Assembly (NCBI GenBank): GCA_036703255.1
Contig: DATNPL010000151.1
Location: 48,774-112,773 of the forward strand
Source: Drouetiella sp036703255
GTDB taxonomy: Bacteria > Cyanobacteriota > Cyanobacteriia > Elainellales > Elainellaceae
Direction of reading: 5' to 3'
Length of the DNA stretch: 64,000 nucleotides
Under the pieces are notes generated by a model. The model was given only the letters and a program-made list of their open reading frames with translations. It was not told the DNA's origin and did no database searches. The position numbers and the translations under genes are program-made. Positions 9,052-16,479 of the stretch are shown here, one piece after another (positions within the stretch are counted from its first letter, which is position 1; every line of letters starts with the position of its first letter).

Positions 9052-9561
9052 TCAAGATTCTTGCTGTTGAGCTTTGGGCGTCTTTGAGGAAACGACCGAA
9101 AGGTGAAAGTCTTGAGCGGTTTCTTGCAGCTCGAAATCGAGGATGTAGCGATGGTAGCCTGAAAAATATTTGCGTTTGCGGTTGATCAATTCTTCTAAGA
9201 CTTCTTGCATATCTTGTTGAGCCTGACGATCTTTACCCTGACAAAGTTGATCGATGATTTTCTGCATCTCTTGCTGCTGCTCCTCTTGAGGCAAAAGAGC
9301 CAGATTCCAGGCCAGAAGCGCGATCGAAAACATTTTTCGTCGCTGCTCTAAATTATGGGCAAAGTCTAGATGAGGCTCAACAAAGGCTTGCAGAACCTCA
9401 GACATTTTGGCTTCGCCTTTGGGGTTTTTCTCGACGCCTGCAATCTTCCCCTTCCAGCCCTGCTCCACCCTTTGAGCCAGCTTATTTAGCGATTCTTCTT
9501 GTCTTTTTGCCTGCTGCTGTTGGTAAAGCAGCTCGCTGAACCCTTTAGATTTTTTTGCCAT
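9052..9561 (-). CDS. Hypothetical charged coiled-coil-like protein
   Basis: 169 residues from the ATG at 9561, preceded by GGTGG at a good distance; an upstream GTG would add three residues. Rich in Gln, Glu and Lys, with long predicted helices (for example LLYQQQQAKRQEESLNKL and EEQQQEMQKIIDQLC). No signal peptide or membrane segment. I do not recognise the family. It is the last gene of the minus-strand run that holds the purine genes and thiD, 30 bp after thiD, so it is probably co-transcribed with them; that says little about its role. Confidence 0.75.
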   Translation of the reverse strand: MAKKSKGFSELLYQQQQAKRQEESLNKLAQRVEQGWKGKIAGVEKNPKGEAKMSEVLQAFVEPHLDFAHNLEQRRKMFSIALLAWNLALLPQEEQQQEMQKIIDQLCQGKDRQAQQDMQEVLEELINRKRKYFSGYHRYILDFELQETAQDFHLSVVSSKTPKAQQQES

Positions 9562-9591
9562 GTGATCCACCGATTCAAGCTGGTCTATATT

Positions 9592-10446
9592 TTAATCATC
9601 TGATAGGGCTGTATCCACGCCAGAGGGGCTATCCTTTGGCAGCAGCGGGAAAAAGTGCCCCACTGGGCCTTGTCCTTTGCCAATCCGTAGAGCATAGCGC
9701 AGCGCCATCGTCACATAGTCCTTCGCATTTTTAGTCGCCTCAAATGGCTCCTGCCCGATCGCCAAATTTGCGGCGATCGCTGCCGACAGAGTGCAGCCTG
9801 TGCCGTGGGTATCTTGAGTGTCAATGGTTTCGGTGTGCAGCACCTCCATGCGATCGCCATCAAACCAGATATCGACTCCGCGCAGGTCTGCCGCCATTCC
9901 CCCGCCTTTGACCAGCACCGCTTTAGAACCCAACGTCAGAATTTTTTGAGCAGCTGCCTGCATTTCCTGCTGCGTGTTAATTTCCATACCGCTGAGAATT
10001 TGGGCTTCGTGGCGGTTGGGGGTGAGGACGGCAGCCAAGGGAATCAGGCGATCGCGCAGGGTCGCAATAGCGGCATCATCCATTAGCTGCGCCCCGGTTC
10101 GAGACACCATCACCGGATCGACCACGAGATGAGCAAGGGCGATCGCTTCGACCTGTGCCGCCACCGCCGCGATGATGGCTTGGTTCAGCAGCATTCCTGT
10201 TTTTGCCGCCTGAATGCCGATGTCTTCTGCCACAGCCACGATTTGAGCCGTCACCGCTTCGGGCGGCAGCGCATCAACCCGCGTCACGCCTAACGTATTT
10301 TGTGCCGTGACACAGGTAATCGCACAGGTGCCATGCACTTGATGAAACGAAAAAGTGCGCAGATCTGCCTGAATTCCGGCACCGCCACCGCTGTCAGAAC
10401 CAGCGATCGTCATGGCAACCGGAGGAGAAAAAATAGGGTTTGGCAT
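9592..10446 (-). CDS. thiD: Hydroxymethylpyrimidine kinase / phosphomethylpyrimidine kinase
   Basis: 284 residues. ThiD phosphorylates hydroxymethylpyrimidine twice to give HMP-diphosphate for thiamine synthesis. The ribokinase-like signatures are clear: MTIAGSDSGGGAGIQADLRTF near the N terminus, LVVDPVMVSRTGAQL in the middle, and DTHGTGCTLSAAIAANLA (anion hole and catalytic Asp) near residue 215. Intact. It follows uraD by 29 bp on the same strand, so it seems to sit in an operon with the purine genes. No TPP riboswitch was seen directly in front of it. Confidence 0.95.
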   Translation of the reverse strand: MPNPIFSPPVAMTIAGSDSGGGAGIQADLRTFSFHQVHGTCAITCVTAQNTLGVTRVDALPPEAVTAQIVAVAEDIGIQAAKTGMLLNQAIIAAVAAQVEAIALAHLVVDPVMVSRTGAQLMDDAAIATLRDRLIPLAAVLTPNRHEAQILSGMEINTQQEMQAAAQKILTLGSKAVLVKGGGMAADLRGVDIWFDGDRMEVLHTETIDTQDTHGTGCTLSAAIAANLAIGQEPFEATKNAKDYVTMALRYALRIGKGQGPVGHFFPLLPKDSPSGVDTALSDD

Positions 10447-10475
10447 GGTTAGCGATCGGGTAGCGAAACTGACAC

Positions 10476-10985
10476 CTAACCATTGTCCAACAGATCCAGC
10501 AGTCGGAGCCGAGCAATCTGGGCAATTTCTGTCAAAGCCTGCTGGGTTTCTGCCGCTACCGTGTTTTGCAAGCGGCGATCGAAGGCGGCAAAAATGCTGG
10601 CCTTGGTCTGGGTTCTGACGGTTGTGATAAACGGAAAGCCAAACTTCTCTTTATAGGACTGATTTAGTGCCTGGATGCGATCGTACTCCTCAGGCGTTAG
10701 CTGATCTAACCCGGCTCCGGCCTGCTCTTGCACAGAGGCCGCCGCCATCTGGGCTTTGCTGCCGAGATCCGGGTGCGCTTTGATTAATGCCAGCTGCTCC
10801 GCTAGGCTCATGTGCTGGACGATCTGCACCATTTTTTGATGCAGATCGGAGACATCCTCAAAAGGACGATCGTTCCAGGCGTGATGCGCGATCGCAGGGG
10901 TATCTTCAAAGACTGCCCCCAGAGCAGCCGTAAAGGTATCCTGGCTCATCTGGTTGAGTTCAGAAATCGAGTAAGGTTGGGTCAT
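10476..10985 (-). CDS. uraD: 2-oxo-4-hydroxy-4-carboxy-5-ureidoimidazoline decarboxylase
   Basis: 169 residues, usual length for the OHCU decarboxylase family. It performs the last step of uricolysis, giving S-allantoin from OHCU. The signature IKAHPDLGSKAQ with the catalytic His is present, as are the TPEEYDRIQALNQSYKEKFG and GFPFITTVRTQTK blocks that line the active site. It lies 42 bp downstream of the urate hydroxylase gene on the same strand, which fits the pathway. The intermediate step, hydrolysis of 5-hydroxyisourate, has no gene in the cluster. Confidence 0.95.
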   Translation of the reverse strand: MTQPYSISELNQMSQDTFTAALGAVFEDTPAIAHHAWNDRPFEDVSDLHQKMVQIVQHMSLAEQLALIKAHPDLGSKAQMAAASVQEQAGAGLDQLTPEEYDRIQALNQSYKEKFGFPFITTVRTQTKASIFAAFDRRLQNTVAAETQQALTEIAQIARLRLLDLLDNG

Positions 10986-11027
10986 CGTTGCGATCGCAAT
11001 TTTAGCGTTTTTCCGGTCAGGCTCAGT

Positions 11028-12191
11028 TTAATGCAATGGCCCCGCCAGAATCGTCTTAGAAATCGCACTCATGATATCGGTGCCATCTTCGTGCTTGAGG
11101 CTGCTGTACCACTGCTGAGTTTTTTCGGGGTCTTTGCCGTGGGTGACATCCGATCGCTTGCGGGCTTTGATCACCACATCTGCCGCCCGATCTTTACGAA
11201 TCGCCTCATAGCGCTTCAGCGAATCTTCGACGCTAATCGTATTGGTCACCAGCGAGTTGGCTAATACCCAGGCATCCTCCATCGCCTGACAGCCGCCCTG
11301 CCCCAAGTCGGGTGCAGTGCTGTGTCCGGCATCGCCTAGCAGCGCGACCCGTCCTTTTGTCCAGGTAGGCAACTCCTCGACATCATGAATTTCGACCCGA
11401 TTGGTCTTAAACGGATCAAGACGCTGAATTAAAGTCTGCACAGGAGCAGCCCACCCCTTGAAAAAGCCCGCCAGCTCTTCGGGGTAGTTTTCTGGCTGGC
11501 TGGGGGTGCCCTTGGGCAGAGGCACATCCAAAAAGAAATAGAAGCGATCGCCAGAAACGGGCATGAGGGAAGCGCGTTTGTGATCCCCCACATAAAGCAC
11601 CCAGCTATTTTTGGGAGCCAGATCTTCGCTAGCCGGAACGAGTCCATTCCAGTTGACATAGCCGACATATCGCCGCTCTGCCGCATATCCCAACACATAC
11701 TGCCGAATGAGGGAATGGGTGCCATCTGCGCCAATCACCAGATCGCCCGTCGCCTTACGGCCATCTGCAAAAATAGCGGTAGCGCTGTCAGCATCTTGCT
11801 CGATCGCCACACATTTCGAGTTGAGCTGCACCTGATCGGCTCCAAAGGCATTCAGCAGCATGCCCTGAAGCTCTGTCCGAGCGACAGGATAGGGGCGCTG
11901 ACCTACTTGTTCAATCAAGGGCAGCAGGCTGAAGTCCGTTAGCTTTTCTCCGGTGCTGCTGTAGTACGCCATCCGATCCATTTGGCCGCCAATGCTGGCA
12001 ATCTCTTTGCCTAAGCCCAGGCGATTCAGCACTTTTACGCCATTCGACCACAGCGAAATCGCGGCTCCAGCCGGACGCAATTCACTGACGCGATCGTAGA
12101 TTTCTACTTCATATCCAGCCTGACGCAAGGCAATACCTGTAGCCAAGCCGCCCATACCTGCCCCAATAATCACCGCTTTTAAGTTTTCCAC
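11028..12191 (-). CDS. hpxO: FAD-dependent urate hydroxylase
   Basis: 387 residues with a GTG start preceded by AAGGGG. It closely resembles Klebsiella HpxO in sequence as I remember it, including ISLWSNGVKVL, RRYVGYVNWNGLVP, KARKRSDVTHGKD and the C-terminal TILAGPL. HpxO uses FAD, NADH and O2 to turn urate into 5-hydroxyisourate. Visible are the dinucleotide fold VIIGAGMGGLATGIALRQ, the flavin motif GRVALLGDAGHST, and an Arg206/Tyr218 pair in KRASLMPVSGDRFYFF. That pair matches the spacing of the catalytic Arg204/Tyr216 in HpxO. It lies between the 8-oxoguanine deaminase gene (179 bp upstream) and uraD. An inverted repeat at 12266-12287 lies in its leader. Confidence 0.93.
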   Translation of the reverse strand: MENLKAVIIGAGMGGLATGIALRQAGYEVEIYDRVSELRPAGAAISLWSNGVKVLNRLGLGKEIASIGGQMDRMAYYSSTGEKLTDFSLLPLIEQVGQRPYPVARTELQGMLLNAFGADQVQLNSKCVAIEQDADSATAIFADGRKATGDLVIGADGTHSLIRQYVLGYAAERRYVGYVNWNGLVPASEDLAPKNSWVLYVGDHKRASLMPVSGDRFYFFLDVPLPKGTPSQPENYPEELAGFFKGWAAPVQTLIQRLDPFKTNRVEIHDVEELPTWTKGRVALLGDAGHSTAPDLGQGGCQAMEDAWVLANSLVTNTISVEDSLKRYEAIRKDRAADVVIKARKRSDVTHGKDPEKTQQWYSSLKHEDGTDIMSAISKTILAGPLH

Positions 12192-12265
12192 TGTGCTTGC
12201 CCCTTTGCTGCCTTGCCTGGTCGCCTAACGTTACCGCCCGTTTTGAACAAGGTACAGAAAATCTG

Positions 12266-12287
12266 ATCTGAGAGGTGTGCCTCAGAT
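12266..12287. promoter_or_regulatory. Inverted repeat in the deaminase-hpxO gap
   Basis: ATCTGAG (12266-12272) and CTCAGAT (12281-12287) are perfectly complementary around an 8-base centre, about 75 bp before the hpxO start. It could be an operator for a purine-responsive regulator or an attenuating hairpin. No binding protein can be named from the sequence. Confidence 0.3.
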
Positions 12288-12370
12288 AACATGTGATTTT
12301 GGCATTAAATTCTGCCGGGTTTTGCGGCCAGATTTTGAGAGATAGCCAGAAGGTCGATCGCGCCAAAACT

Positions 12371-13732
12371 TTATCCTGTCACTAGCTCAGCCGCTATGCG
12401 ATTGTGACGCTCAATGAGCAGAGGCAGATCGATCGGGGTTAACTGCCCTTGATCAACCACTTTTCTGCCGTTGATGAAGCTGTAATCGACCGTGTGAACC
12501 GGGCAGAAAATCATCGCCGCCACCAGATCATGATGTGCCCCGGCAAACTGAGGGCGATCGATATTCACCGCAATGAAATCTGCCGACAGCCCCGGAGCCA
12601 GATAGCCGATATCGTCTCGACCCAAAACCCGCGCGCCGCCCAAGGTCGCCACCTCCAGAATCTGTCGCGCCGTCAGGCTTGAGGCATCACAATCGCGCAC
12701 CCGCCCCAGCAAAAAAGCCATGCGGGCTTCTTGAAGCAGGTTGCCCCCGTCATTAGAAGCAGAGCCATCGACGCCCAAACCGACCGGGACGCCTTGATCT
12801 AGCATTTTGCGGATAGGGGCAATGCCGCTGGCGAGTCGCATATTGCTACAAGGACAGTGCGCCACGCCCGTTCCGGTTTTGCCAAACTTAAAGAGCGAGT
12901 CATCACTGAGCTGCACACAGTGGGCATGCCAGACATCCTCGCCCAGCCAGCCCACCGATTCGGCATAGTCACCCGGAATCATGCCGTAGTTTTCTAGGCT
13001 GTAGGTGACATCCGACTTGTTTTCGGCCAGATGGGTATGCAGCCTCACCCCCGCATAGGATCGCGCCAAGGCAGCAGACTCTCGCATCAAGTCTTGCGAG
13101 ACGGTAAAGGGAGAGCAGGGGGCAAGCGTCATCCGCAGCATGGCGTGACGGGAATTGTCGTGATAGTGCTCAATTAGCCGCTGCGAGTCTTTGAGAATAT
13201 CGGCCTCTTTCTCGACCAGAGCATCGGGTGGCAGTCCTCCTTGGCTTTCGCCCAGACTCATGCTGCCCCGACTGGCATGAAATCGCAGACCCATCTCGGC
13301 GATCGCTTGAATTTCGTCATCTAACTGACAGCCGTTGGGGTAGAGATAGAGATGATCGCTGGCGGTGGTGCAGCCTGACAGCATTAGCTCTGCGGCTGCT
13401 GTTTGGGCGCTAACCTGCACCCCCTCTGGCGTCAGCTTTGACCATAGGGGGTAGAGAGCCTGAAGCCAATTAAACAGGTCACAATCTTGCGCGGCCGGAA
13501 TCACTCGCGTCAGCGTCTGGAAAAAATGATGATGGGTGTTGACCAAGCCGGGTAAAACAACATGGCGATCGCCCAAGTCTAGAACTTCATCTGCGGTGGA
13601 GGGCAACTCTGCTGTGGTGCCAATTTGCTCAATCACATGGTCACGAACGAGGATGGCTGCACCCCGAATCTCTCGTCTGGTGGCATCCATCGTGACCAAG
13701 GTGTGAATATTTTTGACGAGTAAGGTAGCCAT
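12371..13732 (-). CDS. 8-oxoguanine deaminase (amidohydrolase superfamily)
   Basis: 453 residues, full length. Metal-dependent amidohydrolase with the expected zinc ligands and catalytic residues: the HxH in VNTHHHFFQT, His and Glu in RLHTHLAENKSD, His in WHAHCVQLSD and Asp in GLGVDGSASND. The whole middle of the protein (RGSMSLGESQGGLPPD, LAPCSPFTVS, GTGVAHCPCSNMRLASGI) matches the 8-oxoguanine deaminase group of Pseudomonas rather than generic guanine or chlorohydrolase groups. The reaction gives urate and ammonia. It heads a minus-strand run with hpxO and uraD, whose substrates follow directly from its product, and this supports the assignment. A related triazine or guanine deaminase activity cannot be fully excluded. 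Confidence 0.88.
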   Translation of the reverse strand: MATLLVKNIHTLVTMDATRREIRGAAILVRDHVIEQIGTTAELPSTADEVLDLGDRHVVLPGLVNTHHHFFQTLTRVIPAAQDCDLFNWLQALYPLWSKLTPEGVQVSAQTAAAELMLSGCTTASDHLYLYPNGCQLDDEIQAIAEMGLRFHASRGSMSLGESQGGLPPDALVEKEADILKDSQRLIEHYHDNSRHAMLRMTLAPCSPFTVSQDLMRESAALARSYAGVRLHTHLAENKSDVTYSLENYGMIPGDYAESVGWLGEDVWHAHCVQLSDDSLFKFGKTGTGVAHCPCSNMRLASGIAPIRKMLDQGVPVGLGVDGSASNDGGNLLQEARMAFLLGRVRDCDASSLTARQILEVATLGGARVLGRDDIGYLAPGLSADFIAVNIDRPQFAGAHHDLVAAMIFCPVHTVDYSFINGRKVVDQGQLTPIDLPLLIERHNRIAAELVTG

Positions 13733-13871
13733 TTGATTGCAGCCTGTAGAACTGTCCCTAAGAATATCAGCCTCGCTTGGCGTAGAATGCTGCTCTTGCG
13801 AACTTTATGGCGCTGCTGGCTTGAATTCAATCCAGATTTTGCCCCCCGGCACATTTCGCCCCAGGCCAAAT

Positions 13872-13995
13872 CAGTAGATCGCTAAACCCTTCTATTTTTT
13901 CTAAAAGCTGGATTTCAAAGGCGCAAAGCGCCTTTGAAATCCAGCTTTTAGGGTTTTGTGGCGCGCTCCACAAAACCCTAATTTGCAATCTACTG
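13872..13995. repeat. MITE-like element with two hairpins, copy B
   Basis: 124 bp bounded by imperfect terminal inverted repeats (CAGTAGATCGCTAAA at 13872 and TTTGCAATCTACTG ending at 13995). Inside are a perfect 24-bp stem (13901-13924 with 13928-13951, loop AAA) and a 12-bp stem (13950-13961 with 13968-13979). The first stem is identical in sequence to copy A at 32-82 apart from the loop (AAA here, TCC there). The gene-free element lies between the deaminase promoter and the 3-prime end of the gene at 14006-14842. Confidence 0.8.
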
Positions 13996-14005
13996 GGTCT
14001 TCAAA

Positions 14006-14842
14006 TCAATCTTCAAGTTGACGATGCAGCAGCGTCAGCGTTTGCACCAATTGCTGAAGCCGATTTTCAAGCACCTGCTTTTTGTCGAGCAAAATTCGCA
14101 GCTTTTGGTAACGGGCGATCGCCAGACTGATGTAGGGAATCTGCGGAGCCGGACAGGGGCGCGACCAAAGCTGACCATCCGTATCCAATCCACAAAGGCG
14201 ATAGCTCGTGCCGATCGCTTCTTCGGGGGGCGCAGTCTTGGCGCTACAAATTTCTTCGACGTAGTCCATCAGGCGATCGACCTCAGCATGGCGCAAGGCC
14301 GCTAGCTGAACGGACGGCATAGTCTGTGGGGTGCCGCCCAGTGCATGAGACTCTAGCCAACCATCTACAATTGGCCCTTCTTCGTAAAGCGATCGCATTT
14401 GCTGGATCACCTGCTCTAGCTCTTGCTGCCAAACGCTAATCTTGGCCTCAATTTCTTTGAGTAAGCTCACGGCCAGATTAGGATTGGCGGCATGGCGATG
14501 GCTGCTAAGGCTGGGGGGCTTCGATCGCGGCAAAGAAGGCGTTTTGGGATTGCCCTGAACAGGGAAAGCCTGAACGGGAAAAGCTCTGGCGGAAGCGGGT
14601 GGCGTGGAGGGGGCAGATCGCGCAGAGGGGGCTGGGCTGCCAGAATGGGTTGGCGCGATCGACACAGGCAACGGCTCAGCAGAGTCCTTGGGCAGCGGGA
14701 AGGCTTGCAGGGTTTGGGGTTGTCGTAAATTTTGTGAAGGAGAACTAACGCACCTCTGAGCATCCGTGGGCATCTGCCGAATATTGACGCTTGGGTTAAG
14801 CTGACCTAGCGTTGCCTCAATTCGTTTTAGTTCAGGTTTCAT
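14006..14842 (-). CDS. Hypothetical protein with Pro/Ser-rich linker and C-terminal coiled coil
   Basis: 278 residues from the ATG at 14842, which has a strong GGAGG a short distance upstream; a longer reading from 14899 is less likely. Residues about 40-120 are Pro/Ser/Ala-rich and low in complexity. The rest is mostly helical, starting with VSLLKEIEAKISVWQQELEQ and ending in KKQVLENRLQQLVQTLTLLH, with a small beta-like segment between (YRLCGLDTDGQLWSRPCP). No signal peptide or membrane segment. I do not recognise a named family; the architecture resembles other cyanobacterial proteins of unknown function. Divergent from cobU. Confidence 0.75.
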   Translation of the reverse strand: MKPELKRIEATLGQLNPSVNIRQMPTDAQRCVSSPSQNLRQPQTLQAFPLPKDSAEPLPVSIAPTHSGSPAPSARSAPSTPPASARAFPVQAFPVQGNPKTPSLPRSKPPSLSSHRHAANPNLAVSLLKEIEAKISVWQQELEQVIQQMRSLYEEGPIVDGWLESHALGGTPQTMPSVQLAALRHAEVDRLMDYVEEICSAKTAPPEEAIGTSYRLCGLDTDGQLWSRPCPAPQIPYISLAIARYQKLRILLDKKQVLENRLQQLVQTLTLLHRQLED

Positions 14843-15004
14843 CGTTCGCCCCTCCTCCCCAACAGGCATTAAGATTCTCAAAGCGGTTGGCAAAGGCACC
14901 CTTTGGGGTCTATTCTAGCGACTTCCACTCTGTAAAATTACGTTTTAAGCGAATAATTAACGCAACGTAGGTTTTGCTGGGTAGCCCGCCGTGAGCCAAG
15001 TTTC

Positions 15005-15658
15005 ATGACATCCCCCCCTTCGATCGCCCAAATTACGCTAGTGACCGGAGCCGCCCGATCGGGAAAAAGCGAATGGGCAGAGGCTTTGGCGGTTCAGTCG
15101 GGTCAATCTGTGATCTATGTGGCAACTGCCCAGGCCGATGCGCAAGATGTGGAATGGCAAGCCCGAATTCTGTTGCATCAGCAGCGTCGCCCTGCCACTT
15201 GGCAGACCATGATGGTGCCGATCGCTCTGGCGGCAACGCTTCAGGCCGCAAAACCTTCAGAGTGTTTGCTAGTGGATTCTTTGGGCACCTGGCTGGCGAA
15301 CCTGCTAGACCAAAGCGACTCAGAATGGCAGCAGACGGTTGCAGAACTGCTGCTGAGTGTGTCGCAGATGCGGGCACAGGTGATTTTTGTAGCAGAAGAG
15401 ACAGGCTGGGGCGTTGTGCCTGCTTACCCGATCGGTCGGCTGTTTCGCGATCGCCTGGGTAGCCTCACGCGTCAAATTGGGGCGATCGCTCACCCGGTTT
15501 ATTTAGTTACGGGCGGTCATGCGCTGAACCTGAGTCAGTTGGGTACGCCTTTAGATGTAGCTCTGCCGAAAATTCTCGATCGTCCTCAAAGAATATCTGA
15601 AAAGTCAGACTTGCGACCCGAACTACCCCCCAAATCTCCCAATTCTGGGGGGCTTTGA
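15005..15658 (+). CDS. cobU: Adenosylcobinamide kinase / adenosylcobinamide-phosphate guanylyltransferase
   Basis: 217 residues. It phosphorylates adenosylcobinamide and then attaches GMP during assembly of the cobalamin nucleotide loop. The P-loop GAARSGKSEWAEAL is near the N terminus, the likely GMP-accepting His is in RILLHQQRRPATW, and DSLGTWLANLL and EETGWGVVPAYPIGRLFRD follow. CobU is usually about 180-190 residues. The extra tail after the conserved C terminus is encoded by an inverted repeat (15638-15684), so the reading frame has run into a repeat element. No cobalamin riboswitch was recognised upstream. Confidence 0.95.
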   Translation: MTSPPSIAQITLVTGAARSGKSEWAEALAVQSGQSVIYVATAQADAQDVEWQARILLHQQRRPATWQTMMVPIALAATLQAAKPSECLLVDSLGTWLANLLDQSDSEWQQTVAELLLSVSQMRAQVIFVAEETGWGVVPAYPIGRLFRDRLGSLTRQIGAIAHPVYLVTGGHALNLSQLGTPLDVALPKILDRPQRISEKSDLRPELPPKSPNSGGL

Positions 15659-15684
15659 GTTCCGGAAGTTCCCCAGAATTGGGT
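15638..15684. repeat. Inverted repeat overlapping the 3-prime end of cobU
   Basis: CCCAATTCTGGGG (15638-15650) and CCCCAGAATTGGG (15672-15684) are perfect complements. The cobU stop codon lies in the loop and its last residues are encoded by the left arm. The C/G-rich make-up resembles other dispersed repeats of cyanobacteria. It may also work as a terminator. Confidence 0.75.
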
Positions 15685-15706
15685 GTATGTGTGATAGTCC
15701 TGAAGG

Positions 15707-15751
15707 CGATCGCGCTCTGCAACAAAATCACTGAGATAAATCTACGGCATC
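15707..15751. repeat. Isolated copy of the HIP1-headed repeat unit
   Basis: GCGATCGC followed by a CTCTGCAACAAAATCACTG stretch and about 15 further bases recurs in tandem at 16217-16341. Here a single 45-bp copy lies next to the truncated end of the DUF3368 remnant and may mark where that gene was cut. Confidence 0.7.
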
Positions 15752-15753
15752 TG

Positions 15754-15903
15754 TTAAGGTTCTTTCACCTTATCCAAAACCTTGTCGTACAAGGCAGAAG
15801 ATACTCTAAAGATTGTGACCTGACTGTAAAGTTGAGGCAGAAGTTGGAGGTAGTGAATTGCTGCTAAATTTGTGATTGCTGACGTATTGCCAACAACAGT
15901 CAC
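15754..15903 (-). pseudogene. Truncated DUF3368 (PIN-like) toxin gene
   Basis: A 49-codon open frame starting with GTG that overlaps the stop of the UPF0175 gene by four bases (GTGA). It begins VTVVGNTSAITNLAAIHYLQ, which matches the start of DUF3368 proteins (consensus SNTSPI-NLA). That PIN-like family is normally about 150-165 residues and paired with a UPF0175 partner. The frame ends after KVLDKVKEP at a TAA just before a HIP1-headed repeat, so roughly two thirds of the toxin, including later acidic active-site residues, is missing. It is very probably non-functional. It is too short for ordinary gene callers. Confidence 0.75.
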
Positions 15904-16148
15904 AATCGCCCCAGTTCACGTAAGTTTTTTAGATCTAGGTCAAAGTCCTCAACGTCATAGGAGTAAAGCGGAATGCTGCGCTGCTTTAGAAGTTGACGAA
16001 AGGTGTTAGAGGGCATCTCTGCTAACTGACTGGCATAACCCAACGTCAGACGACCTGTTTGAAATAAATGCAGGGCGATTTCTTGGCGAAACTCGCTTGG
16101 GGTAAGATGAGATGCCTGCAAGATCTCGTCTGAAATTATGACACCCAT
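15900..16148 (-). CDS. UPF0175 family protein, probable antitoxin
   Basis: 82 residues from the ATG at 16148, with AAGGT upstream; further in-frame starts lie at 16169 and 16190. The sequence ISDEILQASHLTPSEFRQEIALHLFQTGRLTLGYASQLAEM is the hallmark of UPF0175, a small helical, DNA-binding-like family usually encoded just before a DUF3368 PIN-like toxin. Its partner here is reduced to 49 codons, so this may be an orphan antitoxin. In known pairs the antitoxin blocks the toxin and represses the operon; that is family knowledge, not shown here. Confidence 0.88.
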   Translation of the reverse strand: MGVIISDEILQASHLTPSEFRQEIALHLFQTGRLTLGYASQLAEMPSNTFRQLLKQRSIPLYSYDVEDFDLDLKNLRELGRL

Positions 16149-16479
16149 AAAGAGAATTACCTTGCGCATAATGCTTCTAGGGTAACCCAAAAAACTTTGG
16201 CCCTAAAAGAAATCCAGCGATCGCACTCCGCAACAGAAATCACTGAGATGGATCTACGCAAAGTTGGAGGGTGGGGCGATCGCCCTCTGCAACAAAATCA
16301 CGGGGATAAACCTGTGCAAAGTTGAAGGGTGGAGCGATCGCTCCTCTTCCCATCGAAGAAGCTTACTAACAGCTTTGAGTTCACTAGTTACAAATAGCCT
16401 ATTGCACCAGACCGATCCTTGACAAAGCAGTCCGAGGGCTTTCAAATTCCCTTGATGTATATATTAGATATTAATGCAT
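16149..16479. other. Repeat-filled gap before the NTPase gene
   Basis: Contains the tandem HIP1-headed repeats at 16217-16341 (separate entry) and, beyond them, about 140 bp that turn increasingly AT-rich toward the NTPase gene. No gene or RNA was recognised. Confidence 0.5.
16217..16341. repeat. Tandem 59-bp repeats each starting with HIP1
   Basis: GCGATCGC recurs at 16217, 16276 and 16334, giving periods of 59 and 58 bp. The units share CTCTGCAACAAAATCAC, GGGATAAA-like and GCAAAGTTGGAGGGTGG segments with scattered changes; the third is cut after the octamer. A single related unit lies at 15707. The array lies between the antitoxin gene and the AT-rich NTPase island. Confidence 0.85.

Noticed and set aside
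10447..10475. Possible TPP riboswitch before thiD
   Set aside because: The gap to uraD is only 29 bp and contains no CTGAGA-type core.
14900..15004. Possible cobalamin riboswitch before cobU
   Set aside because: The characteristic conserved B12-box core was not found; the region is also too short for the full element.
16217..16341. Could the tandem repeats be a CRISPR array?
   Set aside because: Units are contiguous without unique spacers and the period is 58-59 bp; no cas genes are near.
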